Source: Albifimbria verrucaria
Lineage: Eukaryota; Ascomycota; Sordariomycetes; Hypocreales; Stachybotryaceae
NCBI GenBank assembly: GCA_020081605.1
Contig: JAHREC010000045.1
Location: 2,356,001 to 2,420,000 of the forward strand
Reading direction: 5' to 3'
Length of the DNA: 64,000 bases
The notes beneath the pieces were generated by a model that had not been told where the DNA came from, made no database searches, and saw nothing but the letters and a program-made list of their open reading frames with translations. Position numbers and translations under genes: made by a program. Below, in pieces: positions 1-10,922 of the stretch. The stretch's first letter is position 1; every line of letters begins with the position of its first letter.

Positions 1-659
1 GGCCGGATCGACCGACGAGATTGATGGGGCTCGTGCCGACGGTGACGCCATTCTTGCCGTAGTTGATGCGGCGACCGTCGGGGAGGACGTGGATATTTGC
101 GCATTTAGGACCGAATTTGCAATTGCCCTGGGGAGAGAGAGAGTCAGTAAAAGCATCAAGGACGGGGAGGGGGTAGAGGAGGGGGCAGAACTCACCTTGG
201 CGAAGTATTTGCAGACAGTTTCAGAAGCGGCGCCTAGATCGTGGCTAAAGGGACAGGCATTGCCGGCCTGGCACGCGCCCTGACGGAAGAACTTGCACGG
301 AACATGGGAGGTATCTAAGAAATCACCAGGTAAGTCGAGAGCCAAAGCGGGCGAAGAGGATTGGTCTTGAGTTGTGGATGAAGGGGTGACACGGAGTGCC
401 GGAGACAGGGTCGCGTGAGACAAGGCGACAAGAGCAGCATCGCACAAGCACAGGCACAAGACCAGGCGAGACAAGGCAGGACGGAAGGAAGAATTAGAAA
501 AAGCAAGATAGAAAAAGTAGACGCACTGGGAGGGCTCCGGGGACCGTCGAAGCCGGCACGGGAGGCGGCTGCAGCAGCAGCGGGCATGGCGGTGCCGTTG
601 GAGTGAGGCGAGCCGTGAATGTTGAGGCTGCCACTCCGGCCGTGACGGTACTCTGGCAT
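1..659 (-). CDS. CCCH zinc-finger protein, 5' portion (partial at window edge)
   Basis: Three exons read on the minus strand: 527-659, 196-314 and 1-127, with introns 315-526 and 128-195. All splice phases fit. The start at 659 gives a short Ala-rich leader, then two tandem CCCH fingers of the form C-x7-C-x5-C-x3-H: the first in exon 2 (CKFFRQGACQAGNACPFSH), the second split across the exon 2/3 junction (CKYFAKGNCKFGPKCANIH). These are followed by a conserved 'LPDGRRINYGKNG' stretch. Fungal proteins of this layout (LEE1-like) are putative RNA- or DNA-binding regulators; the exact role is unknown. The gene continues beyond position 1. No frame break is seen here. The first intron (212 nt) is long compared with the others in the window. 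Confidence 0.85.
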
Positions 660-759
660 CGTCGGGAGGAGAGAGTGGCAGGCGGGCGGGAAGGGACGGA
701 GACGAGGTTATAAGGCTGTGCGCCGATTGCGCGGGACGAGAGTCGAATCGTGCAATCGA

Positions 760-1110
760 TCGAGGTGGTGGACGTGGATGTAGATGTGGATGTGGTGGTG
801 GTAGTAGTGGATGGGCTGGGCTGGTTGACCGAGGCAAAGCGATGCGATGCGATGCGAGACGAGACGAGACGAGGGAGGATTGAAGAAGTAAGGGCTCTCT
901 GGCGGGCGACGGAGGGTTCCTACAGAAGGGATGGTTGGTGGGCTGGAGCGTTTCTGGAGCGGGTGTGGGTGGGTGGATGGATGGAGTGAGTGAGGTGAGT
1001 GAGCGAGCGAGTGGATGCGGTAGGTTTGATGGTAGTGGTGGTGGAGGAGGTGGTGGTGGTGGAGGTCGTAGTGGTTGCGCTGGTAGTGGTGGTGGGGGCC
1101 CTTAATCGGC
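760..1110. repeat. Cluster of simple repeats (GATGTG/GTG, GCGAT/GAGAC, GGAT/GAGT)
   Basis: Successive short tandem repeats are visible: GATGTG then GTG units at about 765-815, GCGAT then GAGAC units at about 837-874, GGAT/GAGT units at about 961-1016 and TGG-rich repeats at about 1026-1105. They lie directly upstream of the CCCH gene and read as CCA/CCT-rich in that gene's direction, which is common in fungal 5' leaders and promoters. Confidence 0.75.
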
Positions 1111-4100
1111 GCAACGGAGGAGAAGCGATATCAGAGGACTTGGAGGTGAGCCAAATCCGCTGGACAAGCCACGGAGGCGAGGCGGGCGTCGGCGGCGGCG
1201 GCGACGGAGGCAGAGGAACAAGACCAAGAACAAGAACAAGGCGCGTGGCAACGACGGCGAGGCGGGATGGACAGAGGGAGCGCGTCGCTACGCCGGTTGC
1301 AAGAGGAGAAAGAGGAGAAGAAGCAGGAGGAGGCGAGCACTTCGTTTCGGAAAAAAGAGGCGTAGAGTCGAGCCTCTCGAGTCGAGCCGAAAGTGGAAAA
1401 GAAGAGAAAACAGTCGAGTCCAGGTGAGGTGGGAGAGCGCAGATAGTGGCCTGTGGGCGGGGTACATGCGGTGCGGGGTTATCGTGGGTGCCGTCCCAAG
1501 TAATCACCTAACAGCGATGGCCTCGGGGTACCTCTGGTCGCGAACGGCTGGCTGGCCGGCTGTAAGTAGAGGCGAAGGAGAAGAGGTCCGTCCGGGTATC
1601 TCCAACAGGGACGCCAGAGGTTGAGGAATATAAATATAAACGTAAATAGATATAAATATAAAATAAAACAAAATAAATCCCAGGATCCGCGGTAGCCAAG
1701 ACGCTGTCTATAACCAGAACAGCTCCGGTGTCATACTCCCAGAAAGGGGCCAGTGACAAGTCTCTCGTGGTCGCCAAACCAAGATTGTTGATCGCTGCGG
1801 TGCACCTCGTGAGGCGCTTCAGGCCAGTCCCAGTGCTGATGATCCCGATGGGGACGAGGGCAACCAGAAGTGGGGAAAGGATAAAGAAAGAATGCCCGCT
1901 ACGGCACAGGGGGTTTCAGGGAGAGGGTGCCTGTAATTAACACCCGGGTGCCCTGACGCCAACCTAACGGTGCTGCTTCTTCCCGCTGGAGACTGCGCGC
2001 CGCCACCACCTTATGCGGTGCAGCGTAGGCACTGTAATCTGTATTTTAGGCACTTTAACTGTACTGCGTTGCTTTGCTCGATGGCTGTTTCACCAACGGG
2101 TGCATTGGGTCCTTTTCTCGCTCTCTCGTTTTCGACCTGTCTCAGAGCCAGGTGCACCTTTCAGTTGTCTGTCCAAAACAATAAATCCGTTAACGGAAAA
2201 ATGGCCAAACAATTAATTAAAAGCAATCAGACAAGTCAAGAATTACCTGTCCTGCTAATAACCCAGTCACGTCCAAAACCAGCTTCACCATCAGCTTACT
2301 GTGGCCATTCTAGGCAAGGGTGCTTTCATCTATGTCACCACGACGACCCCAAATATTACTCTCTCTTCCTTTCTGGCCTAAAACGGGAAAGGGAAATGGA
2401 GAGAGAGAGGGAGAGTGAGGGGATGGCAATCGACGAGTCGCTCGGTGAGGCCCGAGAAGATGACCTGTCGGATTTTGCACCAGCAGAATGGGCTCGGGGA
2501 TGGCTGGTTCCGGACGAGTCGGTTGGCGGCGCTTATACGATGAGGATATCTCGGCTCTGCAGGCTGGGAAGGGGTAACAGAAGAAGGACAGTGAGAAGGA
2601 TGCCTTGTGCTTCTTTAGTTCGCTCACATGGGGTCGCCATGGCACCAAACGGGGCGCCGTGCTTTTATACACGCCCGCCCATCTAACGTTGCTACTCGTG
2701 TTGAGCCTTGCTGCTGCACCTCCGGTTCTGCCTGGTGCTGCTGCCAACCTCAAGCCAAGTCCTAGTGCTACCTTGCCATTCTGCTGGATACCCCATTGTG
2801 TGTCATAAGACTTTTTCTTTCTCTCTTCCTCTGCCTGTCTCACACTGCCTCGGCCGAGTACGCCAGATCGGACCCTGCATCCTTGTCCTTTATCCCATGT
2901 CTTCGCCCATGCTCCACGGCCATGTACAATTACATACCGGCTCCGTCACTCTTCTCGCCGCCTCGATCTGGAACACTCCCACGCCCCCAGATCGGGACGT
3001 TCCTATTTCTGTTGACGACTGTGCCTGGCACCGGTGCCTGCTGAAGCGTTTCAAACCCAGCTGCGCGTTGCCCTTCCCCTTACCCCTCTAGGCTCTTCCG
3101 CGGAAACAGTGGCGATGAGCAAGACAGGAGCTGCACGCGTGAGACAACTTCTCCATGACGCAGGGCTCACTAGGGCGAACCTACGTCCAACAAGCTTAGG
3201 CTTAGACATGGTACTGAAGGGCTGGTGGTTGCCGCACTCGCACGTGGAGGTTTCCAGATCGAGACATGGACGCATCGCATCGCATTGCACACCATCAGCC
3301 AGCCTGTTGCGATATAACGTGGGCAATCAGGCAAATCCAGTACCCATTCCCGGAAAGATGGGGATTCTTGTAAAAAAGACTGCTCATATTCAAAAGCCCA
3401 TATAGCTGATGCGCTCATCATGCCGTAGTTTGGAGGCAATAGGCCTCTACCGTGGTCGCATCCCAGCGATGCTTAAAACAGAGCCGTGTGCCGCATATCG
3501 CCAATTCCCAAGCGGCCTCGCTGGAGTTGGAGTGATGGCGTCTTTTCTTTCCCTGCCACACTTCCATTTCCGTATCGCAATACGTGTTTTTTCTTTCATT
3601 TTTTTCATTCTTTTTCACTTTTCTCAATGTTGCCAACGGACCACCGGTGGCTGCGTTCCTCAGCTGCGCCGGTGGCTCCGAGCCACTCCGCCGGGGCGTG
3701 TAAGCCGATGGAGGCACGACGCGAAAAGGATACGAAGGAAGCGACTGGGCATGACATATACACTGACGATCGTCTGTCGGCTGACAATAGATCAGAGTGA
3801 AACTTGCTTTTTCTCTCGTTTTGGGTTTACTACGTGCAGAAATCTGGGGTGGCGGTCACACACACACTCCCACGTAGACACACACATTGGACTTTCATCT
3901 TGCATGTGCTCGCCCGTTCCCCATCCTGCTGCGTCCAGCGTTGATACGACGGACGTTCGCAAACTGCCCATGCAAAAGCAGTTCCAGTTGCTGATCCCTA
4001 ATGGAAGCATGGCATGCGTGTTGAAGGCGATACGAGCAATCGACGCACCGTCCCGTGGCCAATCACGCCGCCTGGGTGCCACTCCTGCTTCTACGCATGC

Positions 4101-5121
4101 CCGAGCTCGATTTAGAAACGCAGCGTTGCAGGACGCGTCAACCGAACTACGAAGCTCGACGCGCAGCACGCGCCTTGCCCTCGAAGGCTCTTGGCGTTGC
4201 GGAGCAGAACTTCCTACGGGGGTCATGTTCTCGTACTGCACCGGGGAGAGCCTGTATTGGAGGTTGGCCTGCTCTGCTCTGTGGCTCTGCGTGTGGACGA
4301 CGGTGCGCGCACGAGAGCCCCGAGCAGACGTAGCTGAGCCCTTGCCTGGACTAGATACTTCAGACTATCGATGTTTCTCGTCGGCTGATGCTGGCTAGGT
4401 TGTGGGAAGCAAGCTCACAACAAAAGCCTTCTGTCAGCATGCGCCAGCAAAGCAAAGCACTTACACGCCCAACCCGAACCAACACACGCACACGCAAAGC
4501 AGCACGTCTCACCTCAGCACCGTGAATCCTCCCACCCTGTCTGCGCATCTTCGCACCGTCCCTTGTTTGCCCTTGTTCAAGCTTACTCTTTGGATGCATC
4601 CGTCGCTGGAACCCCACGTTTTCTGGTCCTTTTCGCCTGCACTGGGTGTCGCCTGTTTGCCTGCATCGCACCACCTCGGGGAATATAGTGGTCGCATTTG
4701 GCCAACCGTTGCCCTTTCAAGACTTTTGAGTAGACGAGTTGTAAACCGAGTTCGTCATTGCAGATCCCGACTGTTCCGAATCATGTTGATCATCCTGTAC
4801 ATTGTACAGGGTCCACGAGGACCAGGTCCAGGGTTCCATTCTATTGCTTTGTTGACGACCCCGAGCACGCTATTCATGATCGTAGGATCGCTGACCTTTG
4901 GCACCTTCACTTGACACATAGCACTTCTTTTTCATGACGAGGTTCGTAGAATTTCCAAGTCCGTCTAGCTTATTCCTTGGCTACCACACGGCCTGTACCG
5001 TGCACATGGTTCTCGGGACCGACAACCAACACGCACGCCTCACCCTTCACGACAGAGCCTCCAAGCTCACTCATCCCAACTCCCGAATGCACCACCAACC
5101 AACCTGCACTATCTCATCAAT

Positions 5122-5166
5122 AGCGGCAGCGGCGGCGGCGGCGGCGGCGGCGCGGAGGCGGAGGCG
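5122..5166. repeat. GCG trinucleotide repeat
   Basis: An almost pure GGC/GCG run, about ten units, followed by GGAGGC units. It would encode poly-Ala or poly-Gly but lies in no supported gene. Confidence 0.8.
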
Positions 5167-8100
5167 TTCATCACGGTCGCGGTCATGGCGCAGCGGTGGT
5201 GGTTCGATGAACCAACCTGGTCTCAGGAACCCCATCCCTGTCTCAGACAGACATGATCACGTCCTGCAAGGCTGCAACCCACACGGGGAGCTCTCTGGCC
5301 CTTGGGCTCTGCTTGGCTGCGAATAGTTCCTGACGCCCGGTTCCAGCCACGGAGCTCAGCTTGCTCCGGTGGTCGACTCTTAGATCCTGGCCAGTGCTTG
5401 ACTTCTGGCAGAAGCAGAGCGTTCACGAGGCCCGTTGGCGTTGTGGGCGAAAGTGCAGTTCTGCTGCATAGCTTACGCCTCGCGACCGGTCGTGGTATAG
5501 ACATCCTTGTACATACTTGCCCAAATGCCGATGTCCGCATGATCGCCCCTCGGCAGCACACACCCCAGTCCTCAGTGCCTCCCTCCTCGACCTCTAGTCA
5601 TTGATAACCTCGACAGAGGGGCCTGTCAAATGCCCTGCGTCACCACCCCATCCTTGCTGCCACACGAACCGCTCTTGTCGTTGCACCATGCAGAAATCCG
5701 TATGCATGTCTCATGTGCATCATCTGTACAACCCTCTAGGTGCAGGCTTGGGTGGCTTGCCTGATTGCTCAGCGGACAAGCCTCACGCACTGTGGCTTTC
5801 CGTGTGCCAACGACGGCTTGATACCTTCACTGTGCATGTTGGCGGGCTCGTCTTTTGTGTTTTGCTGATTGCGAGATGCGTCCCTCTTGGAACCATGTCT
5901 ATCTTATGCTCAACAGAGCTAACGGAGAAGACTAGCCAACGCAAACGTACCAAGCTGACACTAGGCGGCCTGATCCGCACCGCCCGCGCCAACCCGTGAC
6001 TATTCATGATCCATGGTGCTGCCACTCTTTCTAGTGTTATCGCTTTATCTATTTCAACTAGAGTACCTTGGCAAAGCTACATACGACAATGGACCAACAA
6101 AGAGATCAGCGAATCGCCCGTCGAGTGGTCTTGTAATCTCCGATGTATGCGTCTCCTTCGGTTACATGCAGAACCACCCTACTCCACGCATACACGCACA
6201 TGCACGCGCACTCTTGATACGATACAGTGTGGTGAAATCCTCCATAAACACCCCTGGCTTCCTCACTCCCCTCTTTTTGGCTCGAGCTAGCATCGACTTT
6301 CGATCTCATGATCCCTGCCCCGCAAACAACCTGGACTAGCAGTTTACCAGAGGCTCCAGAGGAATCCTTACACACCCCGCTACACTATCTTTGTGGTGTG
6401 TAGGAACAAAGGCCGTCTTGATGCAACATGGTGGACTTGCTTCTTGTTATGATCTACCCCTTCCAAGCTCCATGAAAGTTCGCCTCTCTTTGCAGACCCA
6501 TGACAAGGCAATAACAAGACAAACATATAACCTGTCTCGTAAAGCTGCAGGCTCCTTAGCCTGCTCCATGTAAACAACTCACACCAACTCACAAACCACA
6601 AAGCATGACTCACCCTCCATTACTCTTCAGGCAACATGCCAAGGCTGGCCATAACTGTCGCCCGGCCACTACGGCATCCCCACCCACCTTGAAGTCAAGC
6701 CGCCGCTCTAGTTCACGTTTATCTCCTTCATCTCATCAACGTTGACGCTAATATATGTTGGGAGGAACAGAGGCTGTCATGTATAACCTACTGTAAGGTG
6801 AAAGCATGGTGATGGAGCTATGATATGGGAGGTGGACAGAAATCCGGTTTCGTTTGATATTCATAAGTGGCAAAGTTCATCATGTTTCAAAGGGTGTTGC
6901 ACGTGAACCAAGCATTATGAAATACGTTTAATGCCTCTGTAATGCACCGAGCGAAGACCGCAAACGTTCCGGAATGCATCCCAACCAATCGTTTGTAGTC
7001 ACTTGATAGAGAGTGCCGTGGGCTTGGGCCGCTGGAGGCTGGGCATCCATTGCGGCTGCATTTGCATTTGCAGATAACAGATGAGAGAGAACGCAACTGG
7101 ACGCGAGTGCATGTACGTGGCGTAGATCGCGGCTGAGCATTGCAACCTTGCCTGATGCACCCCGTATCTACTCCGTAACATGTGGGGACTGCTGACTTCG
7201 AAGCATTGTTCCATTGCCCAAACTTCCGTTGCTTACTTTTGATCGTTTCAGATGTTTCCGTAATACCAGTTGTTTGGATATGTGGAGCCTTGGATTTCTA
7301 TGTTCAGTGGATAAGCGCACGATACATTTCTGCTATTTGAAATGGTTGATGCCTAAAGTTGAGGCTGTGAAGGATCGTCAGTGGTCCGCTTAAGGCATTC
7401 TAGGACTACAATGGGACACCGGATAGAAGAGAAATGTTACCCGAAGAGCACGGGAACCCGGCTTCTCTTCCGGAGGGGAACAACAAGCATGTTCAGCCGG
7501 TGTGTTCCTAAAAGTAGATTTAAGACAACCTGTACAAGTACATAGATGGCATGTCACGATTCGGTGATTGACAAATGTGACACGGGAGAGAGGCCAAAGA
7601 GTCACCGGAATTCACGCCATGCAGGGTAGCGGCTTCGCCTCCCACCGTTACTGATTACATTTCGGTGTCTGAAAAGAGGATTGTTATGATGTGTTGTGGC
7701 TTGTTGATAGGCTGCATACCCATAGCCGACTCAGACTTTCGAGTCTTGTCTATGATGACCCTCAAGGCATAATCTGTATATACTATTTTTGAGGCTGAGC
7801 AAACAGATGTCACTCACACCAGTAAATCGAGAGCTGTGTGGCAATCTTTCGATAAAATATGTTGCTATCTTGTTATGAACAGGCTCTTATCATATTACGA
7901 GTTTTAAGCCTTGAACTATCGATTTATTGGAAACAAGGTATAGCAAGGACAGAAAACGGTATTCAAAGAAAAGCCGGAGGACGGAGAGTCTTTATTCGTC
8001 TATGAAAGTTTCCTTAGAGAAGGTAGAATCTAAATACAGACACACATATGGACAAGTCACTACATGGACACCATGGGAAACCAAAGGCTAAGTAGCATCA

Positions 8101-8444
8101 GTATAGTTCACAATTAATCTTACGATCGGGTGCTGTACAATGTTTGAATTGTTTTTACTTTTTCTGTTTACTTCATTGTGGACAAGCTATTTTTGAAGCA
8201 TAGTGAGAACGCCATTGACATAGCCTAATCCAAAATCTCTGTGCTCAACGAGACTGGCTGCTAAAGACCCTAAATGATCGCATGCGTAGGCTCCAAACCG
8301 TTGGCTTAAAGACCAAGGTATTCCAGTAAATGTCGCAGGTTGTGTCCACACAAACATGCAGCTAGAGGAGATAATATTCGACTCTGATATGCCGCCTGCC
8401 TCAGTTGTTTTGAGATGATGCCGAAAAATGAACCAATTTGCTCA

Positions 8445-9767
8445 TCACTCAGCATCCAGAGGAGCCTGAGGAGGGTTGTTGTCCACTTGAATACCACCAC
8501 GCTTCTTCTCATGGCTGTCGGGCATGGGAAGCGCCCATCCACCCTCAATCTCTGGTGTGGAGAGCCAGAGGCGGAGTAAATGTCTGCGTGGAGCTGGTGG
8601 AGCAGGATCTATACATTCATTAGTTTTAGTCAAAGCTATTTCGGGTATTGCAACTTACCCTTGTACTCTGTTCTTGCGTGCAGCAAGTGGCCGTTGTGGA
8701 GGAACTGGATATCGCCAACTTCCAGAATCATGTGAAGAGCGAGGCGGTTGCAAGTATCTTCTAGTACCTGCATTGCGTGCTTCTGCTCGTCGCTCAGCGC
8801 AGGAATCAGACCCTTATCCGAGAAGCGACTGAGTGAGCGCACGAAATACGGATCCCACTTGCAGTAAACACGCTCGTTGCCGCCCTTCTCAATGTAGAAG
8901 ATGGGCTGACGGATCCAGTCCTCTTGACCCTGGCTCTTCTCACCCTTGCGGTCAAAGTACCAGATGGGCTTTGTCAACGTCTCAGCAACATCGGGGTGCT
9001 CCTTCTGGAGTGTGTTCCAGACGTGGTGGATGCTGACAATATCGCTCTCGCCGCCCTCGGCTGCGCGGTGCAGGCAGAGCAGGCCGACAATATCGGAGTC
9101 ATCGCTGTGGAAGAATTGGCGAGCTGTGGTACGGTAGATGCGGACCTTGTCAATCTGTGTTGCGTCATCACCGACATCTTTCACATGACCCAGGACATGG
9201 CCGTGGGCGTTCTGAGAGACAAAGTAGCCCAGATAGGTGCCAAGACCCATGTAGGCAACAGCATTCTTTTCAGCATTCCACTCGTTTGCGGGGAAGCGCT
9301 TGAAGAGGATGAAGCCCTTGCCGTTGAGGAGATCCTCACGCAGAGCACCGAGAGTTTTGCTCAGCTTAGGCAACGGGAAGTTTTGCTATGAATTTATGAG
9401 CATCTAGTTCCGCGTAGCTACAGACTACAGAGACATTTTATCTCAAATCAGAGGCTTACCTGTGAGATGCCTGTGAGGGAGTTCCACTTGCGATGAATTG
9501 ATCGGCAGCTTCACCCAGCTCTTGAACCTCTTCGTCTGTGAAAGGATGCGTCCACCTCTCTGGGTTGTTCTTGTAATCATCGGCCACCCAGACGGTAGGC
9601 CCCGAGATTTCCTTGGGGAACTCTGCGTATTCTTTCAGAGCCGAGTAAATGGGAGGGTGCTGTCCAGAAGTACGGATGCCATCTGGGAATATCGAGCGTG
9701 GTGCATCAGCGTTCTTGACTATGACAGGAGTGGCTGAAGCCTCCTCAATGAGAGCGCCAGGAGCCAT
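8445..9767 (-). CDS. TauD/TfdA-family Fe(II)/2-oxoglutarate dioxygenase-like protein (frame break in exon 1)
   Basis: Exons 9460-9767, 8659-9385 and 8445-8608, with introns 9386-9459 and 8609-8658 (50 nt). The start is the ATG at 9767 (MAPGALIEEA). Exon 2 carries the iron-binding HxD motif in 'FFHSDDSD' and the distal His region 'NGHLLHARTEY' near its end, typical of fungal clavaminate-synthase-like/TauD proteins. These oxygenases couple 2-oxoglutarate decarboxylation to substrate oxidation; the substrate here is unknown. Exon 1 ends out of frame with exon 2: at the GGG run 9477-9479 (CCC in the gene) one missing base would change 'GTPSQASH' into the family-like 'GTPLTGISQ' and make all phases fit (about 400 residues). 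It is probably functional with a sequence error, but may be a pseudogene. Confidence 0.8.
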
Positions 9768-10922
9768 GATCAAAGCGCTGTCCAATAGGAATTCGATTTA
9801 ATGAAGCTTGATTTCCGTGTAATAGTAACACACCGAATGCAAAGTTGAGAAATGTCCCGTCTCAATTGAAGAAATACACCTTAATACTGCAATTCGCTCA
9901 TGTCGTTACTGAAAAGGGCCCGAGTCAACCTCCATGATATACAAAATCGGTTAAATAGCGATGACGGTTATATCCGGCCCTTGGTGTCTTGATAATCTGA
10001 TGGCGTGCTCGATGGTTGGGATTACGATTGACGTGGCTGCGGGGCCACAACCACCTCATGGACGCGTCCACCCGACCATTGGCACCGACAGCCGTTAGAG
10101 ATTGGCTAATTGAGTCGAGGGGATTGGCTCGATGCTTGTGCATGAGGATGTGCCAATGAGGATGGCGTGATGAGCTGTGTCCAGAGGTGAAACGAGAGCT
10201 TCAGGAGCAAATGCCCGAAGCTATACTGTGCTGCAGTCCCGATCTGGTTAAAGAAAATCGAACCTCCACAGATCGAAAATGGATTGATTATCACCTCCCT
10301 ATTTTAGAAGTGCAGTTCCTGAGGCTAGGGGCTGGAAGGGCAGGTTCAATGGAATGAGCTCCGAGAGCAGCGCATCATACCAGTGTCAATGTCTTATTCA
10401 CCTATCCGGGTCTCGGAAGGAAAGGGAGAATATAGGAGTTGCGTAAGAGAAAACAGAAGATCCATATCGATAGAATTGGTATTGAAACTGATAAATTACT
10501 AATATATTGATGCAAAAATAGACGTCTTTCAAGCCTGGGTGCGATGATGGGGCCATATTTCAATCTCAGGTTCACAACAGCTAAGGAATTAGGACGCCAC
10601 CAAAAGTCTTGCTAACAGGAATAAAAATAATGTAATAAGGATAGATTGAAAGTATTTGCAGTCTTCCAAAATCATGAGTTCTAAAAATTATTGCGTAAGG
10701 TAAAGTTGCAAAGTGCAAAGTCGAGTTTATTGAACAGACGAGAATGTGTCGCTATATAAAATAAAAATATCTAAGAATTTCAAGAGCCTGCTTCCAAATT
10801 TCTATACTTTATGTCCGTAAAACCTATTTTCGATCCCTCTAAGAAAAAAAAAAAAAGATCCAACCCATAACTAGGTCTGGAAACATCTCCATATCCAACT
10901 GCTAAACGGGGACCTAGATAGC
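9768..10922. other. Intergenic region, dioxygenase promoter and ABC transporter 3' flank
   Basis: No gene recognised. The left part should hold the promoter of the dioxygenase gene, which starts at 9767. The right part is AT-rich and includes a run of 13 A at about 10844-10856 just beyond the ABC transporter stop, possibly within its 3' UTR. Confidence 0.5.

Larger units (their letters stand above)
660..8444. other. Gene-poor region with simple repeats (about 7.8 kb)
   Basis: No ORF here has a recognisable domain or a convincing exon/intron structure. Many ORFs overlap on both strands, as expected from GC-rich sequence with few stops. The longest, 3409-4398 on the plus strand (329 codons), looks non-coding by composition. 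The left part contains several microsatellites and CT/GA-rich tracts and could be the long promoter or 5' leader of the CCCH gene. The right part (about 6.6-8.4 kb) becomes more AT-rich and lies downstream of the dioxygenase gene. A long non-coding transcript cannot be excluded. Confidence 0.5.

Noticed and set aside
1970..2686. 238-codon ORF on the plus strand
   Set aside because: Low-complexity GA-rich segment, no family resemblance, overlapped by an equally open minus-strand frame.
3409..4398. 329-codon ORF on the plus strand
   Set aside because: No recognisable domain, Arg/Ser/His-rich composition, and other frames of the same stretch are also open on both strands; more likely chance in GC-rich DNA. 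Kept only as a question in the findings.
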